Below, one piece after another: positions 35,410-45,518 of a stretch of 53,618 nt of DNA (its first letter is position 1; the number at the start of each line of letters is the position of its first letter). The notes below the pieces were generated by a model. The model saw nothing but the letters and a program-made list of their open reading frames with translations, made no database searches and had not been told where the DNA came from. This DNA is from Nostoc sp. CCCryo 231-06 (lineage in GTDB: Bacteria; Cyanobacteriota; Cyanobacteriia; Cyanobacteriales; Nostocaceae): assembly GCA_023522315.1 (NCBI GenBank), contig JAHCSU010000455.1, positions 1 to 53,618 on the forward strand, given 5' to 3'. The translations under genes were made by a program, and so were the position numbers.

Positions 35410-35538
35410 TCATAGTTTATCGATTAGAGTAACGTTTACGGCCGCTTTGGCGAGTGTTTTTGCCGCATAAAGTCCACCAAAGCCACCGCCAACAATTACT
35501 ACTTGATGGGGTGGATTATTGTCAAGTGAATTTACCAT
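35410..35538 (-). pseudogene. Truncated duplicate of the NADH dehydrogenase 5' end
   Basis: It repeats the original start codon and 124 bp of coding sequence from the tandem duplication. The frame reads MVNSLDNNPPHQVVIVGGGF to NVTLIDK (41 identical codons), then one new codon (Leu) and TGA, so a 42-residue peptide would be made. It contains the first FAD-binding loop only and cannot be functional. Its upstream sequence is the same as that of the intact gene, so it may still be transcribed and translated. Confidence 0.92.
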
Positions 35539-35772
35539 AAGAAATATTATCGTGTATGCCGACTATTGTAACTATTCTTAATAAATTTGTATCAAAATTG
35601 TCATCACATATTTTGTATTGCTCTTTACATTTGAAAAAGTATTAAAGTAATCAAAACTACAGGAGAAAGAGAACTTTTCAAGATGGAGGCGCAGACAATA
35701 AGATTTGGCAATATTTGAATCAGTCTTTGCTTATGTAAATTTATCAAAGGTAGATGTATGATTTATGCAAGC

Positions 35773-36693
35773 TCACTCAGAACTAGTTGATTCTGGTGTT
35801 TGTGCCAAACGTGGTGAATGAGTTCGCCGCCAACGGGTAAAGCCATAGATAAGGGCAGCAAAAATTAACAAATACGGACTGTAAACAATTAACCAAATAC
35901 CTAGCTTGAGTAAGCCAACGGAAAATGAACTAAGGGAGTGAGTAGATTTATTCCAAGTCTCCTGAACTTGCAAATTAAGGGCAGGTTGTGAACTGGTGCT
36001 AGAAACTGCTGCTTCTAAATTCAGCGTAATAGTGGAATAAGCAACTTGATTTTGTAGGCTTTTGAGTTGGGCATTAATTTGTTCTATGGTTTCTCGGACA
36101 TTACTTAGTTCTTGGGCAACACTAAGTACATCTCTAACAGAACCCGCCCGATCCATAATTTTTTGCAAATTGGCTTCAGTTTTCTTTAAATTGGTTAATC
36201 TAGCTTGGAAATCTACCAGGCGATCGCCCACATCTTCGGCAGTAATATTACGACTCTCAACAGTGCCCAATTTAGCTAGTTCTTCTAAGGTAGGTTCTAG
36301 ACGATTTTCTGGTATCCGTAATTGGATTGTTGCTGTGTAACGCGGATTGTCGCTTTTGGGTTGTTGTTGTTTCAACCCGATCAAATCCCCTTGCTGTTTA
36401 TTGATAATTTGCGAAACAGCATCAACAGTCTTATCTACAGAGTTGACAGTCAAAGAGATTGCTGCCTTTTTAATGAGTTGGGGACGAGAACGGGCTATTG
36501 GTGCAGCTTCTGACTTTTGGGAAATACTGCTTTCACTAGCAGATAATTGATTTACCGCACCATCAGCTGCACTTGGAGGTAAAGCCTTATTTGTTGACTG
36601 AGAGGAAGAGGCGCAACTGGTGAAAATCAACCCTCCTAATAATGCACTCACAAATAAAGCAGATGTGCGCGGCAATTTAGTCGAAGTAAACAT
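35773..36693 (-). CDS. DUF4349 lipoprotein, upstream duplicate
   Basis: The encoded protein is identical in all 306 residues to that at 34227-35147, with the same lipobox cysteine, DUF4349 core, coiled coil and C-terminal membrane segment. By position next to ilvC, the unduplicated order was NADH dehydrogenase - DUF4349 - ilvC, and both copies keep the same 267-bp upstream sequence. Gene dosage is therefore doubled, presumably without change in the product. The absence of visible differences means the event is recent or the copies are kept equal by recombination. Confidence 0.9.
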   Translation of the reverse strand: MFTSTKLPRTSALFVSALLGGLIFTSCASSSQSTNKALPPSAADGAVNQLSASESSISQKSEAAPIARSRPQLIKKAAISLTVNSVDKTVDAVSQIINKQQGDLIGLKQQQPKSDNPRYTATIQLRIPENRLEPTLEELAKLGTVESRNITAEDVGDRLVDFQARLTNLKKTEANLQKIMDRAGSVRDVLSVAQELSNVRETIEQINAQLKSLQNQVAYSTITLNLEAAVSSTSSQPALNLQVQETWNKSTHSLSSFSVGLLKLGIWLIVYSPYLLIFAALIYGFTRWRRTHSPRLAQTPESTSSE

Positions 36694-38037
<1,344 letters not shown>

Positions 38038-38180
38038 GCAAAGGCTACCGAAGTCACAGATATATGAACGAAGCCATCCTATTGCGCTGTACGAAGCGCG
38101 ATAGGATGGAATAATCTATGGTAACTAAAGTATTCATCCCAGGGCTAAAGCTGATGGGCTTTCTACTTTTGACACAGTAA

Positions 38181-39827
38181 ATGCTAAAGAAAATAACTGG
38201 TTTTTTCATCCTTGTAATTGTTGCAAACATGATTATAGGATGCCTTTTAATCACTGAAATGTCGCTGCAAGCTCAATCAATATCAACAGATGTGATTTCG
38301 GTAGATGGTCGCAAGTTATTTGAAGTGAGTGAAGCAGGGCAATTTAGTGCTGAAAGTCGTGCTGCGGATGCCAACTTAATTTTAAGAGAAGTAGTCCGTT
38401 TTCCAGATCCTGTGAGGGTAGAAATTGTAGAAATTAATCAATTACCTGTAATTTTGGTGAATAGCCGCCATTTACTCACGGTAACGCAAGAAGATACTTT
38501 TACTGGTAGAACAAAACAAGAGCAAGCAAAAATTTGGGCACAACGAATTCGTGAGGCAGTTCAGCAAGGTCAAGAAGAACGAAGATTAAGTTATTTTTGG
38601 CGGGCAATATTATTTGCAGTTTTATCAGGATTGGGTGCGATCACTCTGCATTTAATGTTAGGTTGGGTTTGGCGCTATTGGTTACGGCGGCTGCTTCCGA
38701 GAGAAGTGAATCACCCCGAAACTGGAGCGCAACCCAAAGGAATTGAATTATTTTTAAAATTGACCCTGTTTGTAGTGCGATTGCTGTTGTGGATAGCGAT
38801 CGCAATCTATATTACTGACTTATTTCCTTTAACACGAGAATGGAGTAGGCGCAGTGCCAACATTCTTTGGATGAGCTTAACGTCACCAGTAATTAGCATT
38901 GGGGAAAGCTCTTATTCGGTAATCAATATAATTATCTTCATCAGCTTATTTTTTGGAGTATTGGCTACAGCTCGAACTCTGACTAATTTGCTGCGATCGC
39001 GCGTACTAAACATGACCAATGTTAGCCGTGGTGTTCAAGAATCAATTGCAGTTTCTATCCAGTACAGTCTGATTTTTATCGGTACAGTTTTGTTGCTGCA
39101 AATTTGGGGTTTGGATATCAGTTCCCTAGCAATATTAGCCAGTATTTTTGGTGTAGCCATCGGGTTTGGTTTACAGGGAGTCGCTAAAGAACTAGTTAGC
39201 GGTTTTGTGATTACCTTTGAGCGTGCTATTGAAGTTGGTGACTTTGTGGAAATTGGCGAATTTATGGGAACCGTAGAGCGATTAAATGCTCGCAGTACTA
39301 ATATCCGTACTTTAGACGACATAGTAGTTATTGTACCCAATTCGCGTTTGTTAGATACAGAAGTAGTCAATTGGAACCATCGGGGTTCGGTATCTCGTCT
39401 GGTATTGCCCGTGCGCGTGGCTTATGGTGCAAATATTAGTACTATCCGCTCTGCCTTATTAGAAGTAGCGCATGAAAATCATGATATTTTAAAAAAACCA
39501 ACACCTCTTGTTTGGTTTCAAAAATATGGTGAGGATTTTTTAAATTTTCAATTGCTAGTTTGGATTGCTAAACCTCGCAAACAGTTTCAGATTAAGAGCG
39601 ATTTATATTTTAAAATTGACGAAATTTTCCGACAGCAAAATATTAATATTCCTTTTCCACAACGCTCAATACATTTAGATTCTGGGAGTTTACCATTACA
39701 ACTTTCCCCCCAGTTAGAAAATTCTTTATCTCAACTTTCTGAAGGTTTGATTGCTTTGTTAAAAAGCCAGTTGCAGACAGACACTTCAGATGATGCTACT
39801 AATCAATCTGCAAAAAATAAAGAGTAA
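38181..39827 (+). CDS. MscS-family mechanosensitive channel
   Basis: A 548-residue membrane protein. An N-terminal hydrophobic segment (ITGFFILVIVANMIIGCLLI) is followed by an extracytoplasmic domain of about 110 residues (SISTDVISVDGRKLFEVSEA). Then there are about four further membrane segments (about 135-160, 185-205, 245-265, 285-310). The MscS core holds the pore helix and beta domain: ASIFGVAIGFGLQGVAKELV, SGFVITFERAIEVGDFVEIG, TVERLNARSTNIRTLDDIVV and IVPNSRLLDTEVVNWNH. The C-terminal region ends in a Ser/Asp/Lys-rich tail. It would release osmolytes on hypo-osmotic shock. The periplasmic N-terminal domain is a common addition in cyanobacterial members. It is 143 bp after ilvC and probably has its own promoter. 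Confidence 0.92.
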   Translation: MLKKITGFFILVIVANMIIGCLLITEMSLQAQSISTDVISVDGRKLFEVSEAGQFSAESRAADANLILREVVRFPDPVRVEIVEINQLPVILVNSRHLLTVTQEDTFTGRTKQEQAKIWAQRIREAVQQGQEERRLSYFWRAILFAVLSGLGAITLHLMLGWVWRYWLRRLLPREVNHPETGAQPKGIELFLKLTLFVVRLLLWIAIAIYITDLFPLTREWSRRSANILWMSLTSPVISIGESSYSVINIIIFISLFFGVLATARTLTNLLRSRVLNMTNVSRGVQESIAVSIQYSLIFIGTVLLLQIWGLDISSLAILASIFGVAIGFGLQGVAKELVSGFVITFERAIEVGDFVEIGEFMGTVERLNARSTNIRTLDDIVVIVPNSRLLDTEVVNWNHRGSVSRLVLPVRVAYGANISTIRSALLEVAHENHDILKKPTPLVWFQKYGEDFLNFQLLVWIAKPRKQFQIKSDLYFKIDEIFRQQNINIPFPQRSIHLDSGSLPLQLSPQLENSLSQLSEGLIALLKSQLQTDTSDDATNQSAKNKE

Positions 39828-39879
39828 TATATTTTGTTGGATGTTGAGATCAAGTGCTGTTAAGCTCATCCTACCTCTA

Positions 39880-40023
39880 AGAGGGTGTTTGAAAAGTCCT
39901 CCAGCGTGTGTTTCACTACCCTGGCTACCGAGAAACTCTACGAGAGAATCGGAGTTTTGGGATTCAAGATTGCACCCCTGAGTCGCACTTGAGGCTCAAG
40001 CCGACCCTTTTCAAACATCCTCT
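39880..40023. mobile_element. 144-bp MITE-like element
   Basis: The left end AGAGGGTGTTTGAAAAGTC matches the reverse complement of the right end, AGAGGATGTTTGAAAAGGGT. It is non-coding. A solitary end of the same family (CTTTTCAAACAACCTCTC) lies at about 49919-49936. Confidence 0.65.
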
Positions 40024-40210
40024 AAAAGGGGATGGGATAACACGAAAGACTGTTGACAGTTAACAGCGTCGGGGCGTCTCTTATCCCATCTTTAAAATAT
40101 TGGGTTTTCCCGACGCCTTTTATCAAAGAACTCCAAAAAATAAATTATCCAATTTCTGAACTTCATTACGACTTTCCCTCCCCCCTGCTCCTCTTGTACT
40201 GAGCGCAGTC

Positions 40211-40343
40211 GTACCCCTCCGGGGAAGCAAGCTACACGTAGCGTCTGTCTGCGACACGCTATTCGCGAACGTAGAGAAGTATGCCCCCTGCCCTTAAAGC
40301 GTACCCCATTGGGGAAGCAAGCTACGCGTAGCGTCCCGCAGGG
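40211..40343. repeat. Two copies of a 'GTACCCC..GGGGAAGCAAGCTAC(A/G)CGTAGCGTC' repeat
   Basis: Copies are at 40211-40245 and 40301-40343, separated by unlike DNA. An inverted relative lies at about 24700-24736. This is a dispersed cyanobacterial repeat family. Confidence 0.65.
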
Positions 40344-40373
40344 ATGGGATATTTTTATTTGGAAGTTCCTAAA

Positions 40374-40868
40374 TTACCACCCCATTGTTCCTAGACTGCC
40401 TTTAAATGGCCCGACAATATCAGCAGTAATCCATCCCCCATAAAAATCACCTGGTTGAGACATAACTAGCTCATCATTTACATAGCAAGCATCCATTAAA
40501 CTAGGGTAAAAAGCATAGTATTCTTGAATCGTTAAAAAATCAGGTGTGGGTTCAATATATCGCCAAGCACCATGATTTATATACTTATCACCGATGCTAA
40601 TATCATAATATTGACACTTACCTTTCCATTCACACCAAGTTTTTTTAGGTGTTTCTATCAGATATTCTAGTTTAATGTCTTCAGAAGGAAGGTAATAAAC
40701 TGGAGGATGGCTAGTTTCTAAGACTCTTTTAGCTTTAGTTGTTTCTGCTAAAAGAATACCATTACAAATTATCCGAATTGATTTGCTGCTATCTTCTAAA
40801 CGAGCCGGACGCGGATAATCCCAAACTGATTCTTGACCGGGTTCTGGTATGATTGGATTTGGTCGCAT
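40374..40868 (-). CDS. DUF427-domain protein
   Basis: A protein of about 164 residues from ATG 40868 (MRPNPIIPEPGQESVWDYPR), two bases after the stop of the OvoA-like gene, so the two are translationally close and form an operon. An in-frame TTG at 40877 would overlap that gene. DUF427 landmarks: PRPARLEDSSKSIRIICNGI, ETSHPPVYYLPSEDIKLEYL, TWCEWKGKCQYYDISIGDKY and NHGAWRYIEPTPDFLTIQEY. The fold is a small beta barrel of unknown activity. Pairing with an OvoA/EgtB-type enzyme may point to a role in thiol-histidine metabolism; that is inference. The C-terminus is longer than the minimal domain (ending GSLGTMGW) and mentions a conserved PGDFYGGW segment. Confidence 0.85.
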   Translation of the reverse strand: MRPNPIIPEPGQESVWDYPRPARLEDSSKSIRIICNGILLAETTKAKRVLETSHPPVYYLPSEDIKLEYLIETPKKTWCEWKGKCQYYDISIGDKYINHGAWRYIEPTPDFLTIQEYYAFYPSLMDACYVNDELVMSQPGDFYGGWITADIVGPFKGSLGTMGW

Positions 40869-40870
40869 TC

Positions 40871-42337
40871 TCAACAATCTCCTTGCAAATCTTGAGCAAT
40901 TCTAAAACCAGCGTGTTGATAAAAGTAGTGACGAAACCAGTTACGATAAGTTGGTAATGCCATTGAACCATTAGTAGCCCAAGAACCGCCGAGCATCATC
41001 TGATGTTTATCATCAAAAAAGGGTGCTGCTTGATCTTCGTAAAGCGGATGAGGTTCAAATCCTGGTAGGGCGTTGAATGTGTCCCCCAACCATTCCCAGA
41101 CGTTTCCTCTAAGATCGTAAAGTCCAGAAGCACTATTAGCTGGTTTGAACATTCCCACTGGGCTGGGGGAAATGAATTGTAAGTTGAGATTATAGTTACT
41201 TGATAAGTACTTATCCTCAGAGGTAAGTAAGGCTTGATTCCATTCGGCTTCAGTCATCAAGCGCATTTCTGAGCCTTGAGAACGACAAAATGCGATCGCT
41301 TCGTAGTAATTTACTTCTACAGGCCAGTCTAGGGGTAAGTCTATTTCGTCGAATGTGGCTCGATAGCGGTAGCCATCCTGGAAAGGTATCCAGAATTTGG
41401 GATGTTGTACATTGTAGAGTTGCTTCCAATCCCAAGATTCAGTATTCCAGTAATCTTGATTATTGTAACCACCAGCTTGAACAAATTTTAGATATTCGCC
41501 GTTAGTGATGAGATATTGACTAGCTAAAAACGGTTTAACTTCAACAGTGCGATCGCCATATTCGCTATCCCAACCGAATGTAAGATCATCCTTGGGTTTT
41601 CCTAATTTCACCACACCACCAGGAACCCGGCGCATTTCATTGTTGGGAATCTTCGCGTTACTAGGCGCATAATTCCACCCTTGGGGACGTTTTAGGCGAT
41701 CGCTAGGCAATTGACGCACCAGCATCGACGAGGTTTCAAAGTGAATGCGACTATGTTCTATCCCCATCAGCAAAGCCCAGAAGGGATGCTGTTGATGAAT
41801 GGGGAGATCCAGGGGAGTCTTTTGAATAACTTTTGCGATCGCTTCTCGTGCTTTGTCTCGATATTGCCAAACTTTTTCTACATCAGGCCAGCTAACCCCT
41901 TGCATAGCTGCGTCGAGTTCTGTCGGTGTTTGTGGATCAACTCCGATTTCAAATAGGGTTTCGTATTGTGAATTAATTCCAGCTTTTATTAAACCAACGC
42001 CAATTAACTTATTAATGAAAAAAACCGCAGAGTGACCAAGATAAAAAATTATCCGGTTTCTTAAAGGATCGGGGTTAAGATAAAAAGTTTCTTCCCCGAT
42101 CAAACTTTTCATGAGTGTTTCTTCAAGTTCCCAAGAATTCTCAAAGTATTTTAGCAGGTTTTGTGAACTGCAATCATTGAGTCTGGGGACTTGAGTTGAT
42201 ATCAGTTTATTTATGGTTAGAACTAAAGCCATGATATTTTTGACAGAACATTCACCAGACAAATTACGTAAACTACGACTTCTTACAAAAAAAGTGTTGC
42301 TCATAACATTTTGTCTTGTGTCGTTATGATCAAACAA
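40871..42337 (-). CDS. OvoA-like 5-histidylcysteine sulfoxide synthase, without the methyltransferase domain
   Basis: A 488-residue non-haem iron sulfoxide synthase of the EgtB/OvoA group. The DinB-like N-terminal domain carries the iron-binding His102 (YLGHSAVFFINK) and the H-x3-H-x-E motif His195/His199/Glu201 (GIEHSRIHFETSS). The FGE-sulfatase-like domain from about 235 (MRRVPGGVVKLGKPKDDLTF) ends with DLRGNVWEWLGDTF and MLGGSWATNGSMALPTYRNW. Sequences such as FYLNPDPLRNRIIFYLGHSA, IGVDPQTPTELDAAM and ETSSMLVRQLP are OvoA-like rather than EgtB-like. Full OvoA proteins are about 700 residues with a C-terminal SAM methyltransferase; that domain is missing here and no methyltransferase gene follows. 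The start may be Met12 (42304). Confidence 0.82.
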   Translation of the reverse strand: MFDHNDTRQNVMSNTFFVRSRSLRNLSGECSVKNIMALVLTINKLISTQVPRLNDCSSQNLLKYFENSWELEETLMKSLIGEETFYLNPDPLRNRIIFYLGHSAVFFINKLIGVGLIKAGINSQYETLFEIGVDPQTPTELDAAMQGVSWPDVEKVWQYRDKAREAIAKVIQKTPLDLPIHQQHPFWALLMGIEHSRIHFETSSMLVRQLPSDRLKRPQGWNYAPSNAKIPNNEMRRVPGGVVKLGKPKDDLTFGWDSEYGDRTVEVKPFLASQYLITNGEYLKFVQAGGYNNQDYWNTESWDWKQLYNVQHPKFWIPFQDGYRYRATFDEIDLPLDWPVEVNYYEAIAFCRSQGSEMRLMTEAEWNQALLTSEDKYLSSNYNLNLQFISPSPVGMFKPANSASGLYDLRGNVWEWLGDTFNALPGFEPHPLYEDQAAPFFDDKHQMMLGGSWATNGSMALPTYRNWFRHYFYQHAGFRIAQDLQGDC

Positions 42338-42534
42338 TTTACTAAATTTGTAAATAGATAAAAGGTGTGGTTAAAATTACTCTAATTACGGCTTGTCAAA
42401 ATAATATAAATAATGTAATAACGTTGAACAAGTATAGGCGAGGTTAAAACATTTATTAACTGTCTTCTTGCTATCAGGTTAAGATTGCAACTAATTAGAG
42501 AAGCATACGGCGATGCCTTCACAGTAGGCATCGC

Positions 42535-42564
42535 GGATTTTAGATTTAATCTAATCTAAAATCC
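42535..42564 (-). terminator. Perfect hairpin downstream of pnp
   Basis: GGATTTTAGATT/AATCTAAAATCC is a 12-bp perfect stem with a 6-base loop, 10 bp after the pnp stop. A second inverted repeat (GCGATGCC...GGCATCGC, 42510-42534) is stacked beside it. Together they are a plausible terminator and 3' stabiliser. Confidence 0.6.
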
Positions 42565-42573
42565 CAAATCGAG

Positions 42574-44730
42574 TTACCGATTCACCGCCGCAGCTTCCCT
42601 TGCTGCTGTTGCTTGATCTGGGTGGATACCCAAGCGGGTGAGATTAATCCGACCTTTGTTATCAATTTCGCGTACTTTGATAATCACTTCATCGCCCACT
42701 GCTACTTCATCCTCAACTTTGCCAACGCGGTAGTCAGCTAGTTGTGAGATGTGAATCATCCCTTCTTTTCCAGGCAGAAATTCCACAAATGCACCTATCG
42801 GTATAATCCGAGTGATGCGTCCTGCGTAGACATCCCCTTCGTTCAGCTTGCGGGTCATGCCTTGGATAATGTTTCTGGCTCTCTTGGCCTTGCTCTCATC
42901 CACAGCCGAAATTGTTACGGTGCCATCATCTTCGATATCAATTTTTGCACCAGTTTCCTCTGTGATTCCCTTAATAGTCTTGCCTCCAGGCCCGATGACC
43001 AGACCAATCATGTCTGAATCAATCTTGATTGTTAACAGACGTGGGGCATAAGGTGAGGTTTCAGTCCTCGGTGTGTCAATGCAGGCGAGCATTTTCTCCA
43101 GAATGTGCAACCGGGCTGCTTTGGCTTGGTGAACGGCTTGGGCAATAACCTCCAACGACAGGCCAGATATTTTCATATCCATTTGCAAGGCGGTAATCCC
43201 AGTATCCGTACCGGCAACTTTGAAGTCCATGTCGCCCAAAAAGTCTTCAATGCCCTGAATATCGGTGAGGACTCGCACTTCGTCCCCTTCCTTAATCAGA
43301 CCCATTGCTGCGCCACTGACGGGTTTGAGAATTGGTACACCAGCATCCATTAGGGCTAGGGTGGAACCGCAGACTGAACCCATTGAAGTGGAACCGTTGG
43401 AGGAAAGTACTTCCGATACGATGCGAATCACGTAGGGAAAATCTTCCTTTGAGGGTAGCACAGGTAATATCGCTCGCTCTGCTAATGCCCCGTGACCAAT
43501 TTCGCGCCTTCCTGGGGCCCGCATTGGCTTGGTTTCCCCGACTGAGAACGGCGGGAAGTTGTAATGATGCAGATAACGCTTGTGCTGATCTAGCTGCATG
43601 TCATCATTGAGGTTTTGGGCATCCCCCGGTGTACCCAGAGTACAAGCGGATAATACCTGAGTTAGTTCCCGGTTAAATAAACCGCTACCGTGGACTCGTT
43701 TTGGTAAAACACCAACTAAACAAGAAACAGGTCGCACTTCATCAAGTTTACGACCATCAACGCGAACGTTATCTTCGATGATTTGTCGCCGCATGAAGTG
43801 TTTGGTAATATCTTTAAAAGTGTTACCAAGTGCCTTCTTATTTGCAGTTGCGGCAACTCGAATTGGGTCTGCTTCTGGAAGTTCGGTAATCGTCGCGGCA
43901 ATTTCATCCTTGACGACATCTAAAGCTGCATCGCGTTCGGGTTTGGTGAAGGTGAATTGAGAGAGGATTTTCTTAATCTGGCCGTTAGCGCGATCGCGGA
44001 TATAATTTTCTAGCGTTTGGTCTACTTCTGCTGGTGCTTCTTGCACGATTACCAGACCCAGTTCTGCTAATAAATCTTGCTGCGCTTTGATTAAGTCTCG
44101 CACCGCTTCATAACCAAAGTCAATCGCCTCAAGAATATCTCGCTCTGGCAACTGATTGGCTCCCGCCTCCACCATGATTACGCCATGTGGTGAACCTGCA
44201 ACTACTAGATCCAAGTCTCCGGCTTCAATTTCTGAGTATGTGGGGTTAATAATGAAATCATCTCCCACTAAACCAACCCGCACTGCTGCCATTGGCCCAT
44301 TAAAAGGAATCTGGGCAATCAGGGTAGCGATGGAAGCGCCTGTAACTGCTAGCACATCGGGTGGAACTAACTCGTCCATCGACAGCGTTATGGCAATAAT
44401 TTGCAGGTCATCCCGTAGCCATGAAGGGAACAGGGGACGCATGGGGCGGTCTATAAGCCGACTGGTGAGAATTGTTTTTTCTGGTGGACGACCTTCCCGA
44501 CGCATGATCCCTCCGGGAATCCTACCAGCTGCATACAACCTTTCTTCGTAATCTACTGTGAGTGGAAGAAAATCAATGCCTTCTCTGGCTTGCGATCGCG
44601 TAGCCGTCACTAAAACGGATGTATCCCCTGATTCTATCAAAACTGACCCACCAGCCTGGGGAGCTAGTAAGCCTACTTTCAGTCGAATATCCCGTCCATC
44701 GAAGGATATTGACTTATCAACTTCTGCCAT
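42574..44730 (-). CDS. pnp: Polyribonucleotide nucleotidyltransferase (PNPase)
   Basis: A 718-residue phosphorolytic 3'-5' exoribonuclease, normally a trimer and in cyanobacteria also the RNA-tailing enzyme. Order of domains: RNase PH core 1 (about 10-215, with [20 protein letters not shown]), an all-helical middle, and RNase PH core 2 (about 310-545, with [20 protein letters not shown] and the phosphate-binding [13 protein letters not shown]). A KH domain ([20 protein letters not shown]) and an S1 domain ([20 protein letters not shown]) follow. The C-terminus ends after the S1 domain with only a short tail. All catalytic segments are present. The start [20 protein letters not shown] is typical. 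Confidence 0.98.
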   Translation of the reverse strand: MAEVDKSISFDGRDIRLKVGLLAPQAGGSVLIESGDTSVLVTATRSQAREGIDFLPLTVDYEERLYAAGRIPGGIMRREGRPPEKTILTSRLIDRPMRPLFPSWLRDDLQIIAITLSMDELVPPDVLAVTGASIATLIAQIPFNGPMAAVRVGLVGDDFIINPTYSEIEAGDLDLVVAGSPHGVIMVEAGANQLPERDILEAIDFGYEAVRDLIKAQQDLLAELGLVIVQEAPAEVDQTLENYIRDRANGQIKKILSQFTFTKPERDAALDVVKDEIAATITELPEADPIRVAATANKKALGNTFKDITKHFMRRQIIEDNVRVDGRKLDEVRPVSCLVGVLPKRVHGSGLFNRELTQVLSACTLGTPGDAQNLNDDMQLDQHKRYLHHYNFPPFSVGETKPMRAPGRREIGHGALAERAILPVLPSKEDFPYVIRIVSEVLSSNGSTSMGSVCGSTLALMDAGVPILKPVSGAAMGLIKEGDEVRVLTDIQGIEDFLGDMDFKVAGTDTGITALQMDMKISGLSLEVIAQAVHQAKAARLHILEKMLACIDTPRTETSPYAPRLLTIKIDSDMIGLVIGPGGKTIKGITEETGAKIDIEDDGTVTISAVDESKAKRARNIIQGMTRKLNEGDVYAGRITRIIPIGAFVEFLPGKEGMIHISQLADYRVGKVEDEVAVGDEVIIKVREIDNKGRINLTRLGIHPDQATAAREAAAVNR

Positions 44731-44831
44731 TCAGTTTTTTTTCCTTCTCTTTCGCTATTCTCTTTCTGTGGCAATCCTAACATTTATGTACTATGACTGA
44801 CTTCTAGTACATACAAAGATAGATAAGTCGT

Positions 44832-45377
44832 TCAACCCAAAGGGCGATACATCATCAGCGCATCTACCATCTTTTCATCCTCTAGCTTTGCTGCACGCGG
44901 AATGTGCCCAATAATCTCAAATCCCAACGACTGCCAAAGTGCAATTGAAGGTATATTAGTTTCAAAGACCAAATTGAACATTACTGCTTTGTAGCCAAGG
45001 TTAGCTGCTATCAAGAGCATTGCCTCTCCCATGAACCGCCCGATCCCCTGACCACGTAACCCAGGTTGTACAATAAAACCAGCGTTGCAAATATGGCAAC
45101 ACCGACCGGGGAAGTTTGGTTTTAAATAAAACGCCCCTAATATTTCTTTTGGTTTGTGCGTCGCATCCTGAACAGATGTTCTAACAACAAAGGCATCCTT
45201 ACTCAACCAGTAAGCTGTAAATTCTGCCTGAGATAGAGGTTCCTTTTGGGGATAAGTTTTACCTTCAATAATTACAACATTGAGTAATGCTCTTACAACC
45301 TCCTGTTCTTGAGGATGCATACAATCTAGTTCAACTCTTATCCCGCTTTTTAAAACTTTGATTAGGGGAAAAATCAT
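44832..45377 (-). CDS. GNAT-family N-acetyltransferase
   Basis: A 181-residue single-domain acetyltransferase. The CoA-binding motif A is VQPGLRGQGIGRFMGEAMLL (R/Q-x-x-G-x-G/A), preceded by beta-strand 4 (CHICNAGFIV). Motif B follows: FNLVFETNIPSIALWQSLGF then EIIGHIPRAAKL. The N-terminal part is a substrate-side beta sheet (LIKVLKSGIRVELDCMHPQE). The acceptor is unknown. Encoded upstream of pnp with about 100 bp between and the same direction, but probably separately transcribed. Length is standard. Confidence 0.88.
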   Translation of the reverse strand: MIFPLIKVLKSGIRVELDCMHPQEQEVVRALLNVVIIEGKTYPQKEPLSQAEFTAYWLSKDAFVVRTSVQDATHKPKEILGAFYLKPNFPGRCCHICNAGFIVQPGLRGQGIGRFMGEAMLLIAANLGYKAVMFNLVFETNIPSIALWQSLGFEIIGHIPRAAKLEDEKMVDALMMYRPLG

Positions 45378-45518
45378 TAATAATAATTTTGACGTGAAAT
45401 ATTTGTTTAAATATTAATTATATGCAATCTTGGGTTAAAAATTTTATTAATAAGATACAAAAAGTAGAATAATTACAGTTTTTATGATTTAACCTTCGGA
45501 AATTTGAGTAGTTAGCAA

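Larger units (their letters stand above)
33869..35414. repeat. Tandem duplication, unit 1 (1,546 bp)
   Basis: The unit starts inside the NADH dehydrogenase gene and ends beyond the DUF4349 gene. It is followed at once by a second copy at a constant offset of 1,546 bp, with no difference seen by eye. The junction motif GTTTA is at 33869, 35415 and 36961, so the event used or created a 5-bp homology. Confidence 0.95.
39828..40373. other. 546-bp intergenic region made of repeats
   Basis: It contains a 144-bp MITE-like element (39880-40023), a short palindromic stretch around GATGGGATAA...TTATCCCATC (about 40031-40090), and two copies of a GGGGAAGCAAGCTAC-type repeat. No gene was recognised. Confidence 0.6.

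Noticed and set aside
43332-44551. Several plus-strand frames opposite pnp (up to 131 codons)
   Set aside because: pnp is certain over its whole length; the antisense frames have no recognisable content.
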